A stretch of 14,933 nucleotides of DNA, taken from contig CAZSLL010000023.1 in NCBI GenBank assembly GCA_964607835.1, forward strand, positions 1-14,933, given 5' to 3'. The stretch comes from DAOVFN01 sp964607835 (GTDB lineage: Archaea; Aenigmatarchaeota; Aenigmatarchaeia; QMZP01). Shown piece by piece: positions 7,113 to 14,004 of the stretch; position 1 is the first letter of the stretch, and every line of letters begins with the position of its first letter. The notes below the pieces were generated by a model, which searched no databases, had not been told where the DNA came from, and saw nothing but the letters and a program-made list of their open reading frames with translations. The translations under genes were made by a program, and so were the position numbers.

Positions 7113-8225
7113 ATGGCGAGCAAGGAAGAACTGGAGAAGATGGACCCCGTGTCCAGGCAGATAGCTGAGATAGAGGAAGAGCTGGGCAGAACCAAGTATA
7201 ACAAAGCCACACAGGGCCACATAGGAAGGCTCAAGGCCAAGCTGGCCAGCCTAAGGGAGCAGAAATCTTCACAGGGCAGGAAGTCAGCGGGCCTGGGATA
7301 TGGAATCCGCAAGGAGGGCGACGCCACCCTGGTCCTCATAGGCTTCCCGTCCGTGGGCAAGAGCACACTGCTAAACCAGATAAGCAACGCCGAGTCCAAG
7401 GTAGGCCATTATGACTTCACCACCCTCACCGTGGTCCCGGGCATGCTCGAGCTCAACGGGGCCAAGCTCCAGGTCCTGGACATCCCAGGCCTGATAGAGG
7501 GGGTGTCAGAGGGAAAGGGACGGGGAAGCGAGGTGCTCTCAGTTGCCAGGGTGGCTGACCTGGTGGTTTTCATCATGGAGGCAGGCAAACCCGGGCAGCT
7601 GGAAAAGCTCAGGAGAGAGCTTCACGAAGCCGGCTTCAGGCTGGACCAGAGGAGGCCTGACGTGAGGATAACCAAGAAGAGCGGCGGGGGGCTGGACATA
7701 GGCTCTGCAGTGAAGCTCACCCACCTGACCACGGAAATGATTGGCGACGCCATGAGGGAGTTCAAGATTCTCAACGCTGAGGTGGTCATAAGAGAGGACA
7801 TAACAATGGACCAGCTCATTGACTGCATACTTGGCAACCGCACCTATGCCCCCAGCCTGGTGTGCGTCAACAAGGCGGACAGGGTAAGCGAGGCCAGGCT
7901 GAGGGAGCTCAGGAAGAAATTCGGTGAGTGCGTTTTCATCTCGGCCACAGAGGGCACAGGAATCCGGGAGCTCAGGGAGGCCATCTGGAGGAGAATCGGT
8001 CTCATGCGCGTATTCATGAAGAGGATAGGCAGGGAGCCTGACATGGAGGAGCCCCTCATAATCAGGAAGGGGGCCACCATAAAGGAGGTGGCAGAGAAGG
8101 TTCACAGGAAATGGGGGAACGCGAAGTTCGCCAGGGTGTGGGGCTCGAGCAAGTTCCCGGGCCAGAGGCTGGGCCTGGACTACTGCCTCCATGACAGGGA
8201 CGTGGTGGAGCTCCACGTGGAGTAG
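7113..8225 (+). CDS. DRG-family (developmentally regulated) GTP-binding protein
   Basis: A ribosome-associated GTPase of the OBG/DRG class found in archaea and eukaryotes. 370 residues in the order expected for DRG: an N-terminal helical region (about 1-65, charged); the G domain with G1 GFPSVGKST (77-85), switch I FTTLT (102-106), G3 DIPGLIEG (123-130), G4 NKAD (253-256) and G5 SAT (277-279); then a C-terminal TGS domain (about 290-370) ending VVELHVE. The insert between G3 and G4 is the DRG-specific domain within the G fold. The start is ATG 7113, with a TATA-like box at leaderless distance; GTG 7101 would add four residues. A role in translation is known for the family and is not shown here. 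Confidence 0.96.
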   Translation: MASKEELEKMDPVSRQIAEIEEELGRTKYNKATQGHIGRLKAKLASLREQKSSQGRKSAGLGYGIRKEGDATLVLIGFPSVGKSTLLNQISNAESKVGHYDFTTLTVVPGMLELNGAKLQVLDIPGLIEGVSEGKGRGSEVLSVARVADLVVFIMEAGKPGQLEKLRRELHEAGFRLDQRRPDVRITKKSGGGLDIGSAVKLTHLTTEMIGDAMREFKILNAEVVIREDITMDQLIDCILGNRTYAPSLVCVNKADRVSEARLRELRKKFGECVFISATEGTGIRELREAIWRRIGLMRVFMKRIGREPDMEEPLIIRKGATIKEVAEKVHRKWGNAKFARVWGSSKFPGQRLGLDYCLHDRDVVELHVE

Positions 8226-8277
8226 GCGCTGGAGCAGGGGATTGCAATGGCTCCAAAAGGGACTGTCTCAGGGCCAA

Positions 8278-8287
8278 GGTTTTAAGG
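8278..8287 (+). promoter_or_regulatory. TATA-like box of the VIT1/CCC1-like gene
   Basis: GGTTTTAAGG is centred about 25 bases before the ATG at 8308. This spacing selects that ATG over any start further upstream in the same frame, which would overlap the DRG gene. Confidence 0.5.
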
Positions 8288-8307
8288 CGCCCAGTATAAT
8301 ATCTACC

Positions 8308-8796
8308 ATGGCTGAGAGGCTCCACGGCATCCAGGGAATGACCTTCGGCGCCATGGACGCCATCATCATGGTCATAGGAATCGTGGTTGGCCTGGGAGTC
8401 ATTGGCGACCGAACCGCTGTGTTCGTGGGCATCCTGGTCGCCGGGATAGCCAACTCCTTCGGCAACGCATGGGGCTTCCACGTAAGCGAGGAAACCGAGA
8501 ACATCCACACCCGGAAAGAGGTCTGGGTATCAACCCTGCTCTCGTTCTCAGGGACATTCCTCTCCACGCTTCTGCTCATCACCCCTGTTCTCCTGCTTCC
8601 CCTCAGCCAGGCCATCCCTGTCTCAGTCAGCCTGGGAATCTTGCTCATCACCCTCATAAGCCTCCTGGTGAGCAGGATAAAGGGCCTGGGGAGGGGGGCC
8701 TGCTGCAGGCTGGCCCTGGAGTACGTGGGCATAAGCATCCTGGTAATCGCGGTTTCCTTCTTCCTTGGCCAGTTCGCCTCCGGAGTCCTGATGTGA
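8308..8796 (+). CDS. VIT1/CCC1-like integral membrane protein (putative metal transporter)
   Basis: A 162-residue protein with about five hydrophobic segments (roughly 14-34, 36-58, 75-97, 103-123 and 136-157). The first two resemble VIT1/CCC1 iron/manganese transporters. GAMDAIIMVIGIVVG places Asp17 in helix 1. GIANSFGNAWGFHVSEETE matches the conserved Ala/Gly-rich helix 2, followed by a Glu cluster (Glu61, Glu62, Glu64). The cytoplasmic metal-binding domain seen between helices 2 and 3 in plant and yeast members is missing, as in short archaeal relatives. The substrate is inferred from family only. It has its own promoter and is followed after 5 bases by the nuclease gene. Confidence 0.72.
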   Translation: MAERLHGIQGMTFGAMDAIIMVIGIVVGLGVIGDRTAVFVGILVAGIANSFGNAWGFHVSEETENIHTRKEVWVSTLLSFSGTFLSTLLLITPVLLLPLSQAIPVSVSLGILLITLISLLVSRIKGLGRGACCRLALEYVGISILVIAVSFFLGQFASGVLM

Positions 8797-8801
8797 TTAT
8801 C

Positions 8802-9176
8802 ATGCTCGAGTACATATCCCTGTTCCTGGTCATCCTGGTGGGCCTCCTCGTACTCCTGTACAAGCGGCTCTGGGTGAGGCACGAGCTCGCGAAGCTCGAG
8901 CTCCAGGAGGCACTCTTCAGCAAGAAGAGCCTCTCCAGCAAGTACGGGAAGATGACCGAGCAGTTCATCCCCTTGCTCGAGAGCTACCCGTATGACGAGC
9001 AGGGATTCAGGTTCACGGGCTCCCCGATAGATGGGGTGCAGTTCGAGACCGATAAGATTGTGCTGGTGGAGTTCAAGGCAGCAGGCTCGCAGCTTACCAA
9101 ACGGCAAAAGGAAATCAAGCGCATTGTGGAGAAGGGAAAAGTCGAGTTCCGCGAGTTCAGGCTCGGGGGGAAATAG
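8802..9176 (+). CDS. Membrane-anchored endonuclease related to archaeal Holliday junction resolvase
   Basis: 124 residues. A single N-terminal hydrophobic segment (4-20) is followed by a charged helical linker (about 21-60) and a small nuclease domain. The domain shows GSPIDGVQF (Asp77) and LVEFKAAG (Glu90-x-Lys92), then QLTKRQKEIKRIVEKG. This is the Asp...Glu-x-Lys active-site layout of the PD-(D/E)xK fold. It matches the group described as endonucleases distantly related to the Hjc resolvase, which typically carry such an anchor. The start is the ATG 5 bases after the preceding stop; longer reading of the frame upstream overlaps the membrane-protein gene and is rejected. Its DNA substrate is unknown. 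Confidence 0.75.
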   Translation: MLEYISLFLVILVGLLVLLYKRLWVRHELAKLELQEALFSKKSLSSKYGKMTEQFIPLLESYPYDEQGFRFTGSPIDGVQFETDKIVLVEFKAAGSQLTKRQKEIKRIVEKGKVEFREFRLGGK

Positions 9177-9181
9177 TGCTG

Positions 9182-9190
9182 CTTTTAAGC
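9182..9190 (+). promoter_or_regulatory. TATA-like box of the 9214 gene
   Basis: CTTTTAAGC lies about 28 bases before the ATG at 9214 and immediately after the nuclease stop. No Shine-Dalgarno is seen before that ATG. Confidence 0.45.
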
Positions 9191-9213
9191 CTGCCTTTCA
9201 TTTTCCTTCTCAT

Positions 9214-9486
9214 ATGGGCACAGAAATTGGCTCTGCGTATTTCAGGACGAGAGCCAGGCTTCAGAACGGCATCAGGGAGAGCGCCTTACAGTCACTCGTT
9301 GCTGAGCCGGATGACCATGCATGTTATTTCTGTGGAAGAAGGATAACCGGCAGGATGCATGTGATAAGGGAGAATGAAAAGATAATGGGCTTTGAATCCG
9401 AGACAGAGTATTATGTCGGTGAGAGGTGCTACAGAAGGTCGTTCTTCTTTGAATACTTAAATGGGATGGAGTCTTCCCTCAGCTAA
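9214..9486 (+). CDS. Small Cys-containing protein, 90 aa, family unknown
   Basis: 90 residues with no membrane segment. A CYFCGRR knuckle (Cys37, Cys40), His49 and Cys72 (ERCYRR) are possible ligands for one zinc ion. The region around it (roughly MHVIRENEKIMGFESETEYY) looks like mixed beta and alpha structure. The ATG at 9214 is chosen because of the TATA-like box; the frame is open further upstream but overlaps the nuclease gene. Base use is more AT-rich than in the flanking genes, which may mean low expression or a different history. It converges with the HerA-like gene, the stops being 6 bases apart. I do not recognise the family. Confidence 0.65.
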   Translation: MGTEIGSAYFRTRARLQNGIRESALQSLVAEPDDHACYFCGRRITGRMHVIRENEKIMGFESETEYYVGERCYRRSFFFEYLNGMESSLS

Positions 9487-9490
9487 AAAA
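9485..9490 (-). terminator. T-run downstream of the HerA-like gene
   Basis: A run of six T on the minus strand begins 2 bases past the HerA-like stop, flanked by AGCT on both sides. Archaeal RNA polymerase terminates at T-runs, so this is a plausible stop signal, but it is short. Confidence 0.3.
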
Positions 9491-9492
9491 GC

Positions 9493-12105
9493 TCACACCT
9501 CGTCGAAGAGGCCGCGCTCCTTGATGGCCTTTGGAGAGCCCCCCGCGTGCCAGGAAAGCCTGGGCCTTATCTGGATGGGAAATATCCTCTCTGAGTTGTC
9601 GTCCAGGACCACGGCAGCCCCCTTGGCCTTGGGTAGCTGGTTTATGTAGGCCTGGATGTCGTCCCTGGCATAGCTCTGCATTATTCCCTGCAGTGCCGTG
9701 AGGTCAGAGCTCGATGTGAGCCTGTGGGATATCACCATGTCTGACTGGGCCAGCACGTCTGGGTGGAGCTTGTTGGGAATCTGGGTTATGAGCAGGAGGG
9801 ATATTCCCGGTTCCCTGCCCTCCTTGACCAGAGTGAGCATGGGCTCTGTCGCAGCTGTCACTCCCTCAGCGGGCACGAACTGGTGGGCCTCGTCCATCAT
9901 CATCCACACCAGGGGTATGGTCTTCTTCTTCTCGCCAGTAATGACCTCGAGCTCCTCGGTCTTCCTGGCCCTGAGCCTGGCCTGGAAGACCTTCCTGGCG
10001 AAAAGCCCTATGACCATGGAGCGGACAGACCATCCAAGCCCTGACCTGACATAATGGGATATATCCACCACTGATATGCTTCCGGGAGCGAAGAACTTCT
10101 CCAGGGGGGTGCCCTCCTTCTCGAAGATTCCCCAGCCCTCTGCGGCCATGAACCTGGATATCAGGGCATCCCTGGTCTTCTTTCCCGCCTTCTGGTCCTC
10201 CCCGATTCTCTGGATTATGTCCTGGATGGAGTAGCTCAGGCCCCTCTCCTTCTGGAGCCCCTTGACCACCCTCTCGGTTAGCAGCCCGTAATCATCCATG
10301 GGGCTGAACCCGAAGCTCACTATCCAGTCGGTGGGGCTCACCTCCCCGCAGGGAAGGGTGAAGGGGAAATCATACTCCACTCCCGCTTTCTGGTACTCCT
10401 CAGCGTGGCCCTTGGGTATGAAGAACCTCATCTTCATGGCCTTGGGCTTGAGCCCCCACTCACCCAGGAGCTCAGCGTCCTTGTCGTTGGGCCTCTTCAT
10501 GGACCAGTAGATTCCCATGGTGTCCACCATGAGTATGGAGAGATTCTTCTTAACATCATCAGAGAGCATGGTCATCTCCTCAGCGACCACCCCCGCGCTG
10601 TAGCTGTTGTGAACGAATATGTCATTGGCAACGAAATTGTGGACAACAGGCACAGTAATGTCGCAGACATTGAACTCCCCATCAAGCAGCTCGAGGGACA
10701 CAATCTCATCCCAGAAGATGTCTGATGCCGCAATCTGTCCTATGACAGGATTCTGGTCCAGCATGGCTATCTGGGCAAGCTTTTTTCTGGAGGGGGAGTA
10801 CCTCATGCTCTCCCTCAGGGCCTTGGGATGCCTGTAGCCCATGGCCCTGCCAATCTCTGCCCATGACTTCGGCCTGTAGGCCTTCCATATCTCTTTGGGT
10901 ATGGTGTCAACATTCGGGTTCCTTGGTATGCCATCTGATTCTGAAAGTAGGCTTCTCACCCCTCTCTCCTTCTTCCCGAAGAAGCCAATCTCCCTGACGA
11001 ATTCCATTGCGTTCGTGGTCCCGATAACCACCTCATATGTCCTGAACATTTTTCCGTTGAACTGTACTCGCTTCTTCCTGACCCTTGAGAGAATCCCAAA
11101 CCTCAGCAGGAGATGACTCACCTGGTCTGCAAACTCCTTTGATGAGCTCGAGTAGGATACCTCCCAGACGTAACCATGACTTGTCTTGTGCTTGTATATG
11201 CTCCCGTCGCAGCTGAAAAGCCTGTTGAGGAAAAGGGCGAGGTCTTCCCTTGGCAGCTGGAAGACCATTTCCGGGATGCTCCTCTCTACAGCGAGTTTAC
11301 CGTAGACCCCGATATCACGAAGCCACCTGGAGATGGAGCTCCTCGCAGTCTTTGTGACCGAGCCCTTCATGAACCTTCCGTCAGGGCCGTGGATGGTCTT
11401 CGAATAATCTATGCTCCTCCTCGAGCTCGTTATCCTGTAACATCCTGGGTTGCTGTGCTCGGATATCTTGAGACCCGGGTCAAATGCCCTGACTGACTCC
11501 GAGAAATCGTGGAAAATGGCATCATCACAGTTGCTGAAGAGCACGAAATTATTGTTCATGTGGCCCTCTGCCAGGAGGTAGGCAAGAATCTTTATCTTGT
11601 GGGGGCCAAGTTTTTTGCTTCCGAACGCCCCGGTCCTGCGTGGGGTGGCAATCCTGCTGCCTATGCCAAGCTCCCTCACCTCCTTCCAGCCGTTTATGGT
11701 GAGAAGGGGATGCTCAGGGGTGAGCTTTATCTCCTTCCCACTCCTTGTCTTCATGCAAACAAGCCGGTTTACCTTTCTGCTGAAGAAACCTGTCTTCTCC
11801 AGGCTGGATGACTTGAGATCGCAACCCAGTCCCATGACCCTGGAATCGTCATTCTCAAGCTCCCTTATGGGTATTAACCTGCCATCATCAAGCGTCACCA
11901 GGGTGTTCTCCTCCACACACTTACCACTACCGCGCTTCCCGCACACCAGAACTATATGGGGCCCGCTCACGTCCATGTGCACGGGGTTGGTGAGGTGGGC
12001 GTCCTCTCCCTCTCCCACTATGTGCTTTCCTATGAGCACGGTTCCCTTGTCCCCGTATTTCTCGAGGTCGTGCTTGTCCCTGCCTATTATGATTTTCTCT
12101 GACAT
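9493..12105 (-). CDS. HerA-like (DUF87/FtsK-HerA superfamily) ATPase interrupted by an intein
   Basis: The 870-residue precursor splices to a 432-residue ATPase if the intein is active. The ATPase belongs to the HerA-FtsK class of hexameric DNA translocases. Walker A is GKRGSGK (56-62) joined to S501 of the C-extein (SYSAGV). Walker B is IPLVWMMMDEAHQF with Asp738 and Glu739. Downstream LLLITQIPNKLHP and SDMVISHRLTSSSD carry the sensor and arginine-finger region typical of HerA. The N-terminal barrel (about 1-50) is short. The usual HerA partner NurA is not in the window, so a repair role is inferred from family. The ATG at 12105 has a TATA-like box 25 bases upstream; the in-frame TTG at 12144 is unlikely. 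Confidence 0.92.
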   Translation of the reverse strand: MSEKIIIGRDKHDLEKYGDKGTVLIGKHIVGEGEDAHLTNPVHMDVSGPHIVLVCGKRGSGKCVEENTLVTLDDGRLIPIRELENDDSRVMGLGCDLKSSSLEKTGFFSRKVNRLVCMKTRSGKEIKLTPEHPLLTINGWKEVRELGIGSRIATPRRTGAFGSKKLGPHKIKILAYLLAEGHMNNNFVLFSNCDDAIFHDFSESVRAFDPGLKISEHSNPGCYRITSSRRSIDYSKTIHGPDGRFMKGSVTKTARSSISRWLRDIGVYGKLAVERSIPEMVFQLPREDLALFLNRLFSCDGSIYKHKTSHGYVWEVSYSSSSKEFADQVSHLLLRFGILSRVRKKRVQFNGKMFRTYEVVIGTTNAMEFVREIGFFGKKERGVRSLLSESDGIPRNPNVDTIPKEIWKAYRPKSWAEIGRAMGYRHPKALRESMRYSPSRKKLAQIAMLDQNPVIGQIAASDIFWDEIVSLELLDGEFNVCDITVPVVHNFVANDIFVHNSYSAGVVAEEMTMLSDDVKKNLSILMVDTMGIYWSMKRPNDKDAELLGEWGLKPKAMKMRFFIPKGHAEEYQKAGVEYDFPFTLPCGEVSPTDWIVSFGFSPMDDYGLLTERVVKGLQKERGLSYSIQDIIQRIGEDQKAGKKTRDALISRFMAAEGWGIFEKEGTPLEKFFAPGSISVVDISHYVRSGLGWSVRSMVIGLFARKVFQARLRARKTEELEVITGEKKKTIPLVWMMMDEAHQFVPAEGVTAATEPMLTLVKEGREPGISLLLITQIPNKLHPDVLAQSDMVISHRLTSSSDLTALQGIMQSYARDDIQAYINQLPKAKGAAVVLDDNSERIFPIQIRPRLSWHAGGSPKAIKERGLFDEV
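10606..11919 (-). mobile_element. Intein with LAGLIDADG homing endonuclease in the P-loop
   Basis: 438 residues (63-500 of the precursor), inserted in frame between Lys62 and Ser501 of the Walker A motif. The start CVEENTLVTLDDGRLI is splicing block A with Cys63. Block B is LTPEHPLL, with Thr129 and His132. Blocks F and G end in VANDIFVHN, so the intein finishes with His499-Asn500 and a +1 Ser, all the residues needed for standard splicing. Two LAGLIDADG-type helices are present: ILAYLLAEG (Glu180) and LFLNRLFSCDG (Asp300). Both acidic catalytic positions are kept, so the homing nuclease may be active. Codons are more AT-rich than in the extein, in line with separate acquisition. Confidence 0.95.
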
Positions 12106-12124
12106 TGGCTGCACCAAAACTTGC

Positions 12125-12135
12125 TTTAAATATTT
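12125..12135 (-). promoter_or_regulatory. TATA-like box of the HerA-like gene
   Basis: AAATATTTAAA on the minus strand is centred 25 bases before the ATG at 12105, consistent with a leaderless mRNA. Confidence 0.6.
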
Positions 12136-12142
12136 GGTCAAC

Positions 12143-12151
12143 AATTATAAT
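12143..12151 (+). promoter_or_regulatory. TATA-like box of the 12202-12670 operon
   Basis: AATTATAAT on the plus strand. Transcription would start near 12172, giving about 30 bases of leader that contains a Shine-Dalgarno. It lies back to back with the HerA-like promoter. Confidence 0.5.
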
Positions 12152-12161
12152 AAGTCTTAGC

Positions 12162-12179
12162 ATGCCGGCCGAATGCCGG
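12162..12179. repeat. Direct repeat ATGCCGG x2, 11-base period
   Basis: ATGCCGG occurs at 12162-12168 and 12173-12179, spaced by one helical turn. The same stretch can also fold as a CCGGC / GCCGG hairpin with a 5-base loop. It covers the expected transcription start of the small-protein operon and lies upstream of the HerA-like promoter. It could be an operator or a leader hairpin. Confidence 0.35.
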
Positions 12180-12190
12180 ATAAACAAGAG

Positions 12191-12196
12191 AGGTGA
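12191..12196 (+). promoter_or_regulatory. Shine-Dalgarno choosing the ATG at 12202
   Basis: AGGTGA lies 5 bases before the ATG at 12202. It includes the in-frame GTG at 12193, so that GTG is part of the ribosome binding site and not the start. Confidence 0.7.
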
Positions 12197-12201
12197 ATGC
12201 A

Positions 12202-12387
12202 ATGGGAATTGTCGAGGAGATGATTAAGAACAAGGAAGACCTGATACTCAAACTCATTGACGTTGTGAGCGGAAGAGAGGCAAGCGCCAGGGTAAGCCTG
12301 GACGGAGTGGCCTTCAACGTGGGCAAGTCAAAGGTCAAGCTCGAGGGCCAGGTTACCTTCACGCTCATACCGGACAAGGGCAAATAG
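12202..12387 (+). CDS. Small conserved-looking protein, 61 aa, function unknown
   Basis: 61 residues: an N-terminal amphipathic helix (MGIVEEMIKNKEDLILKLID) followed by short beta-like stretches (ARVSLDGVAFNVG, KVKLEGQVTFTLIP). There is no Cys, signal peptide or membrane segment. A strong Shine-Dalgarno and a TATA-like box support the ATG at 12202. It is first in a two-gene operon with the 91-residue gene, 7 bases downstream, and diverges from the HerA-like ATPase. I do not recognise the family and infer no function. Confidence 0.75.
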   Translation: MGIVEEMIKNKEDLILKLIDVVSGREASARVSLDGVAFNVGKSKVKLEGQVTFTLIPDKGK

Positions 12388-12394
12388 GAGCAAC

Positions 12395-12670
12395 ATGGAT
12401 GTTTCTTCGAGGAAAGAACTCATAGAGAAGTTCTTCAGGAAGGCAAAGATAACCGTAACCATTGACGAGTCAGACGTCGTGGAGATAAGCCACAGGAAGG
12501 GAGAGATAATCATCGATATCAAGAATCCGTTCCTCCTGATGGGCCTGGGCATTGACCTGGACATGCTCAAGAAGAAAAAGGACTCTCAGAATTCTGTAAT
12601 CAGGAAGTTCATCAAGGAGCTCGGCTTCAAGATAAAGGTGCGCTACAAGTTCCTTGAGTTCGATGTCTAG
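12395..12670 (+). CDS. Small charged protein, 91 aa, function unknown
   Basis: 91 residues with an N-terminal Lys-rich helix (about 4-17), beta-like strands (KITVTIDESDVVEIS, GEIIIDIKNPFLL) and a basic C-terminal part (MLKKKKDSQ, then FKIKVRYKFLEFDV). There is no signal peptide or clear membrane helix, although FLLMGLGIDLDML is fairly hydrophobic. AGGAG lies about 4 bases before the ATG. It is the second gene of the operon with the 61-residue protein, which suggests the two work together. Its TAG stop shares CTAG with the stop of the convergent pilin-like gene. Family not recognised. Confidence 0.75.
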   Translation: MDVSSRKELIEKFFRKAKITVTIDESDVVEISHRKGEIIIDIKNPFLLMGLGIDLDMLKKKKDSQNSVIRKFIKELGFKIKVRYKFLEFDV

Positions 12671-13164
12671 CGCCAGAGCATGAACTTTATTCTGGCCACC
12701 CTGTGGTCAAAGAGCACATACCTCTCCACAGGCACTATTACCGTGCTGTTGGTGTAGGAGGTGGGGTCAAGCCCTGTCTCCAGAGGCACCCCCTCCAGTT
12801 CTGCCAGTGTGCCGTTCAGGTGCCCCACCCTGAAATAGAAATGATAGCCAGGAATTCCAAGCAGCCTCTTTGCCTCCTGGTAATCCATGCCCACGAAATG
12901 GATGAGCTTGGTCTGGTTAAGCACGTTCTCCTCCATGGCCAGGCCCAGAATCTCCACGTTAGAGGGGCTCCACTGAGGCGGGTATCCCTGCACCCTTATT
13001 ATGGTGTCAACTGTGCCCAGGGCCCGCTCCTCCATGTCATTGAACATCATCTGCTCTGTGTGCTGGTACGAGGTGTACTCCCACACGAAGAAGAGCACCA
13101 GCAGTATCATGAAGAATATGGTAACCGAGGTCACGAAGTCCAGGGACCAGGCCTGGCCTCTCAT
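12667..13164 (-). CDS. Pilin-like protein with class III-type signal, third gene of pilin operon
   Basis: 165 residues. It begins MRGQAWSLDF and then has a strongly hydrophobic segment (about 11-32), the short basic leader plus Gln plus hydrophobic stalk arrangement of archaeal class III preproteins. Likely processing is after Gly3. The motif differs from its two neighbours: Asp at position 6 of the mature form replaces the usual Glu at position 5. The rest (about 33-165) is an extracellular-looking domain with several N-x-S/T sites. The start ATG overlaps the preceding gene's stop as ATGA, with GGAGG just upstream, so translation is coupled. It may be a minor or tip subunit rather than the main pilin. 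Confidence 0.78.
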   Translation of the reverse strand: MRGQAWSLDFVTSVTIFFMILLVLFFVWEYTSYQHTEQMMFNDMEERALGTVDTIIRVQGYPPQWSPSNVEILGLAMEENVLNQTKLIHFVGMDYQEAKRLLGIPGYHFYFRVGHLNGTLAELEGVPLETGLDPTSYTNSTVIVPVERYVLFDHRVARIKFMLWR

Positions 13165-13577
13165 GCCTCCTCCTTGATGATTATCCTTCCATGGCTGTTC
13201 CTGACCAGGTTGGTGCCCTTCACGAAGTCGCCTGTCACGTTGCTGGTCAGGAGGTATGACACATAGGTCTTTCCCCCGAGCCTGAGTATGGCCTCGTTGG
13301 ACTCCACCTCCAGGGTGTAGTCCTTGCCCAGTATTTTCTCAGGAAGACTCACCTTCATGGAGAACCCGTCCCCCTCGAGGAAGGCGGTGTTCACCCTTCC
13401 AGCTGCCTCGTCGAGAATCCTGCCTGCGGTCACGTCCACCTGGGCCCTGGAAACGGTCTGGGTCCTGTTTATGCTCACCGCCAGGGCCGTGGATATGGCT
13501 ATCATGAATATTATGAACAGTATCATGAACTCTGCGCTGAACTGCGCCTTCCTAGTACGTGCGGTTGACCTCGACAT
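13161..13577 (-). CDS. Class III signal peptide pilin-like protein, second gene of operon
   Basis: 138 residues from the ATG at 13577. A basic leader (MSRSTARTRKA) is followed by QFSAEFMILFIIFMIAIS, the class III consensus with Glu at mature position 5. Cleavage is expected between Ala and Gln. The mature form has one hydrophobic N-terminal helix and a beta-rich domain with N-x-S/T sites (NRT, NVT). An alternative ATG at 13598 would add seven residues and lengthen the overlap with the upstream gene from 26 to 47 bases; neither has a clear Shine-Dalgarno. It is co-transcribed with the genes on both sides. The peptidase that would process it is not in the window. Confidence 0.82.
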   Translation of the reverse strand: MSRSTARTRKAQFSAEFMILFIIFMIAISTALAVSINRTQTVSRAQVDVTAGRILDEAAGRVNTAFLEGDGFSMKVSLPEKILGKDYTLEVESNEAILRLGGKTYVSYLLTSNVTGDFVKGTNLVRNSHGRIIIKEEA

Positions 13578-13986
13578 AGGTATCGTGCGAAATGACATCG
13601 AAATAGTAGTAGCCCTCGTTCAGGGGAACGTCCTCCCCTCCCTGGAGCGGGGCGTTGGAGGTGTACCACACCTCGGTTAGCCGTGGGCCTGTCCTGACCT
13701 TGAACAACACAGTGCGTTCGGCAAGGGTGACGTTCTCCACACCCTTGGGAATGTACACCTTGATGTTTATCTTTGCAGGCGAGCCCTGGGAATGCACCAG
13801 GCTGGCGGCGTCAGCTATCTGCTTGGCCGCGTTGCGGGTGTAGGAGAGCGCGAGCTCCTGTGCGGTCTCCTGCTGGGTAGTGGTCATGTACACCCACACG
13901 GGTATCATGAAAACCAGAACCATGCCTGCTATTATAAAGTACTCCACTGCGGACTGGGCCCTCATGATATTGTATTGTTTCCGCAT
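13552..13986 (-). CDS. Class III signal peptide pilin-like protein, first gene of operon
   Basis: 144 residues. The leader MRKQYNIMRA is followed by QSAVEYFIIAGMVLVFMIP, the class III pattern with Glu at mature position 5, so cleavage after Ala10 is expected. The mature protein has a hydrophobic N-terminal helix that would pack in the filament core, then a soluble domain with a Gln/Ala-rich helix (TTTQQETAQELALSYTRNA) and beta strands ending VEVNRTY. The ATG at 13986 is preferred over the internal ATG at 13965 because a TATA-like box sits at leaderless distance. Its stop lies inside the next gene. A role in an extracellular pilus or adhesion filament is inferred from family. Confidence 0.84.
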   Translation of the reverse strand: MRKQYNIMRAQSAVEYFIIAGMVLVFMIPVWVYMTTTQQETAQELALSYTRNAAKQIADAASLVHSQGSPAKINIKVYIPKGVENVTLAERTVLFKVRTGPRLTEVWYTSNAPLQGGEDVPLNEGYYYFDVISHDTYVEVNRTY

Positions 13987-14004
13987 GGTAAAAAGCTTGA
14001 GAGT

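Noticed and set aside
7539..8216. A 225-codon minus-strand frame opposite the DRG GTPase
   Set aside because: The sense strand encodes all five G motifs and a TGS domain, and the antisense frame has no recognisable feature.
8268..9107. A 279-codon minus-strand frame opposite the membrane protein and nuclease genes
   Set aside because: It covers two sense genes with promoters and motifs, and its translation is low in coherent structure.
12103..12144. TTG start at 12144 for the HerA-like ATPase
   Set aside because: It would lie upstream of the TATA-like box at 12125-12135, so it would not be in the leaderless transcript.
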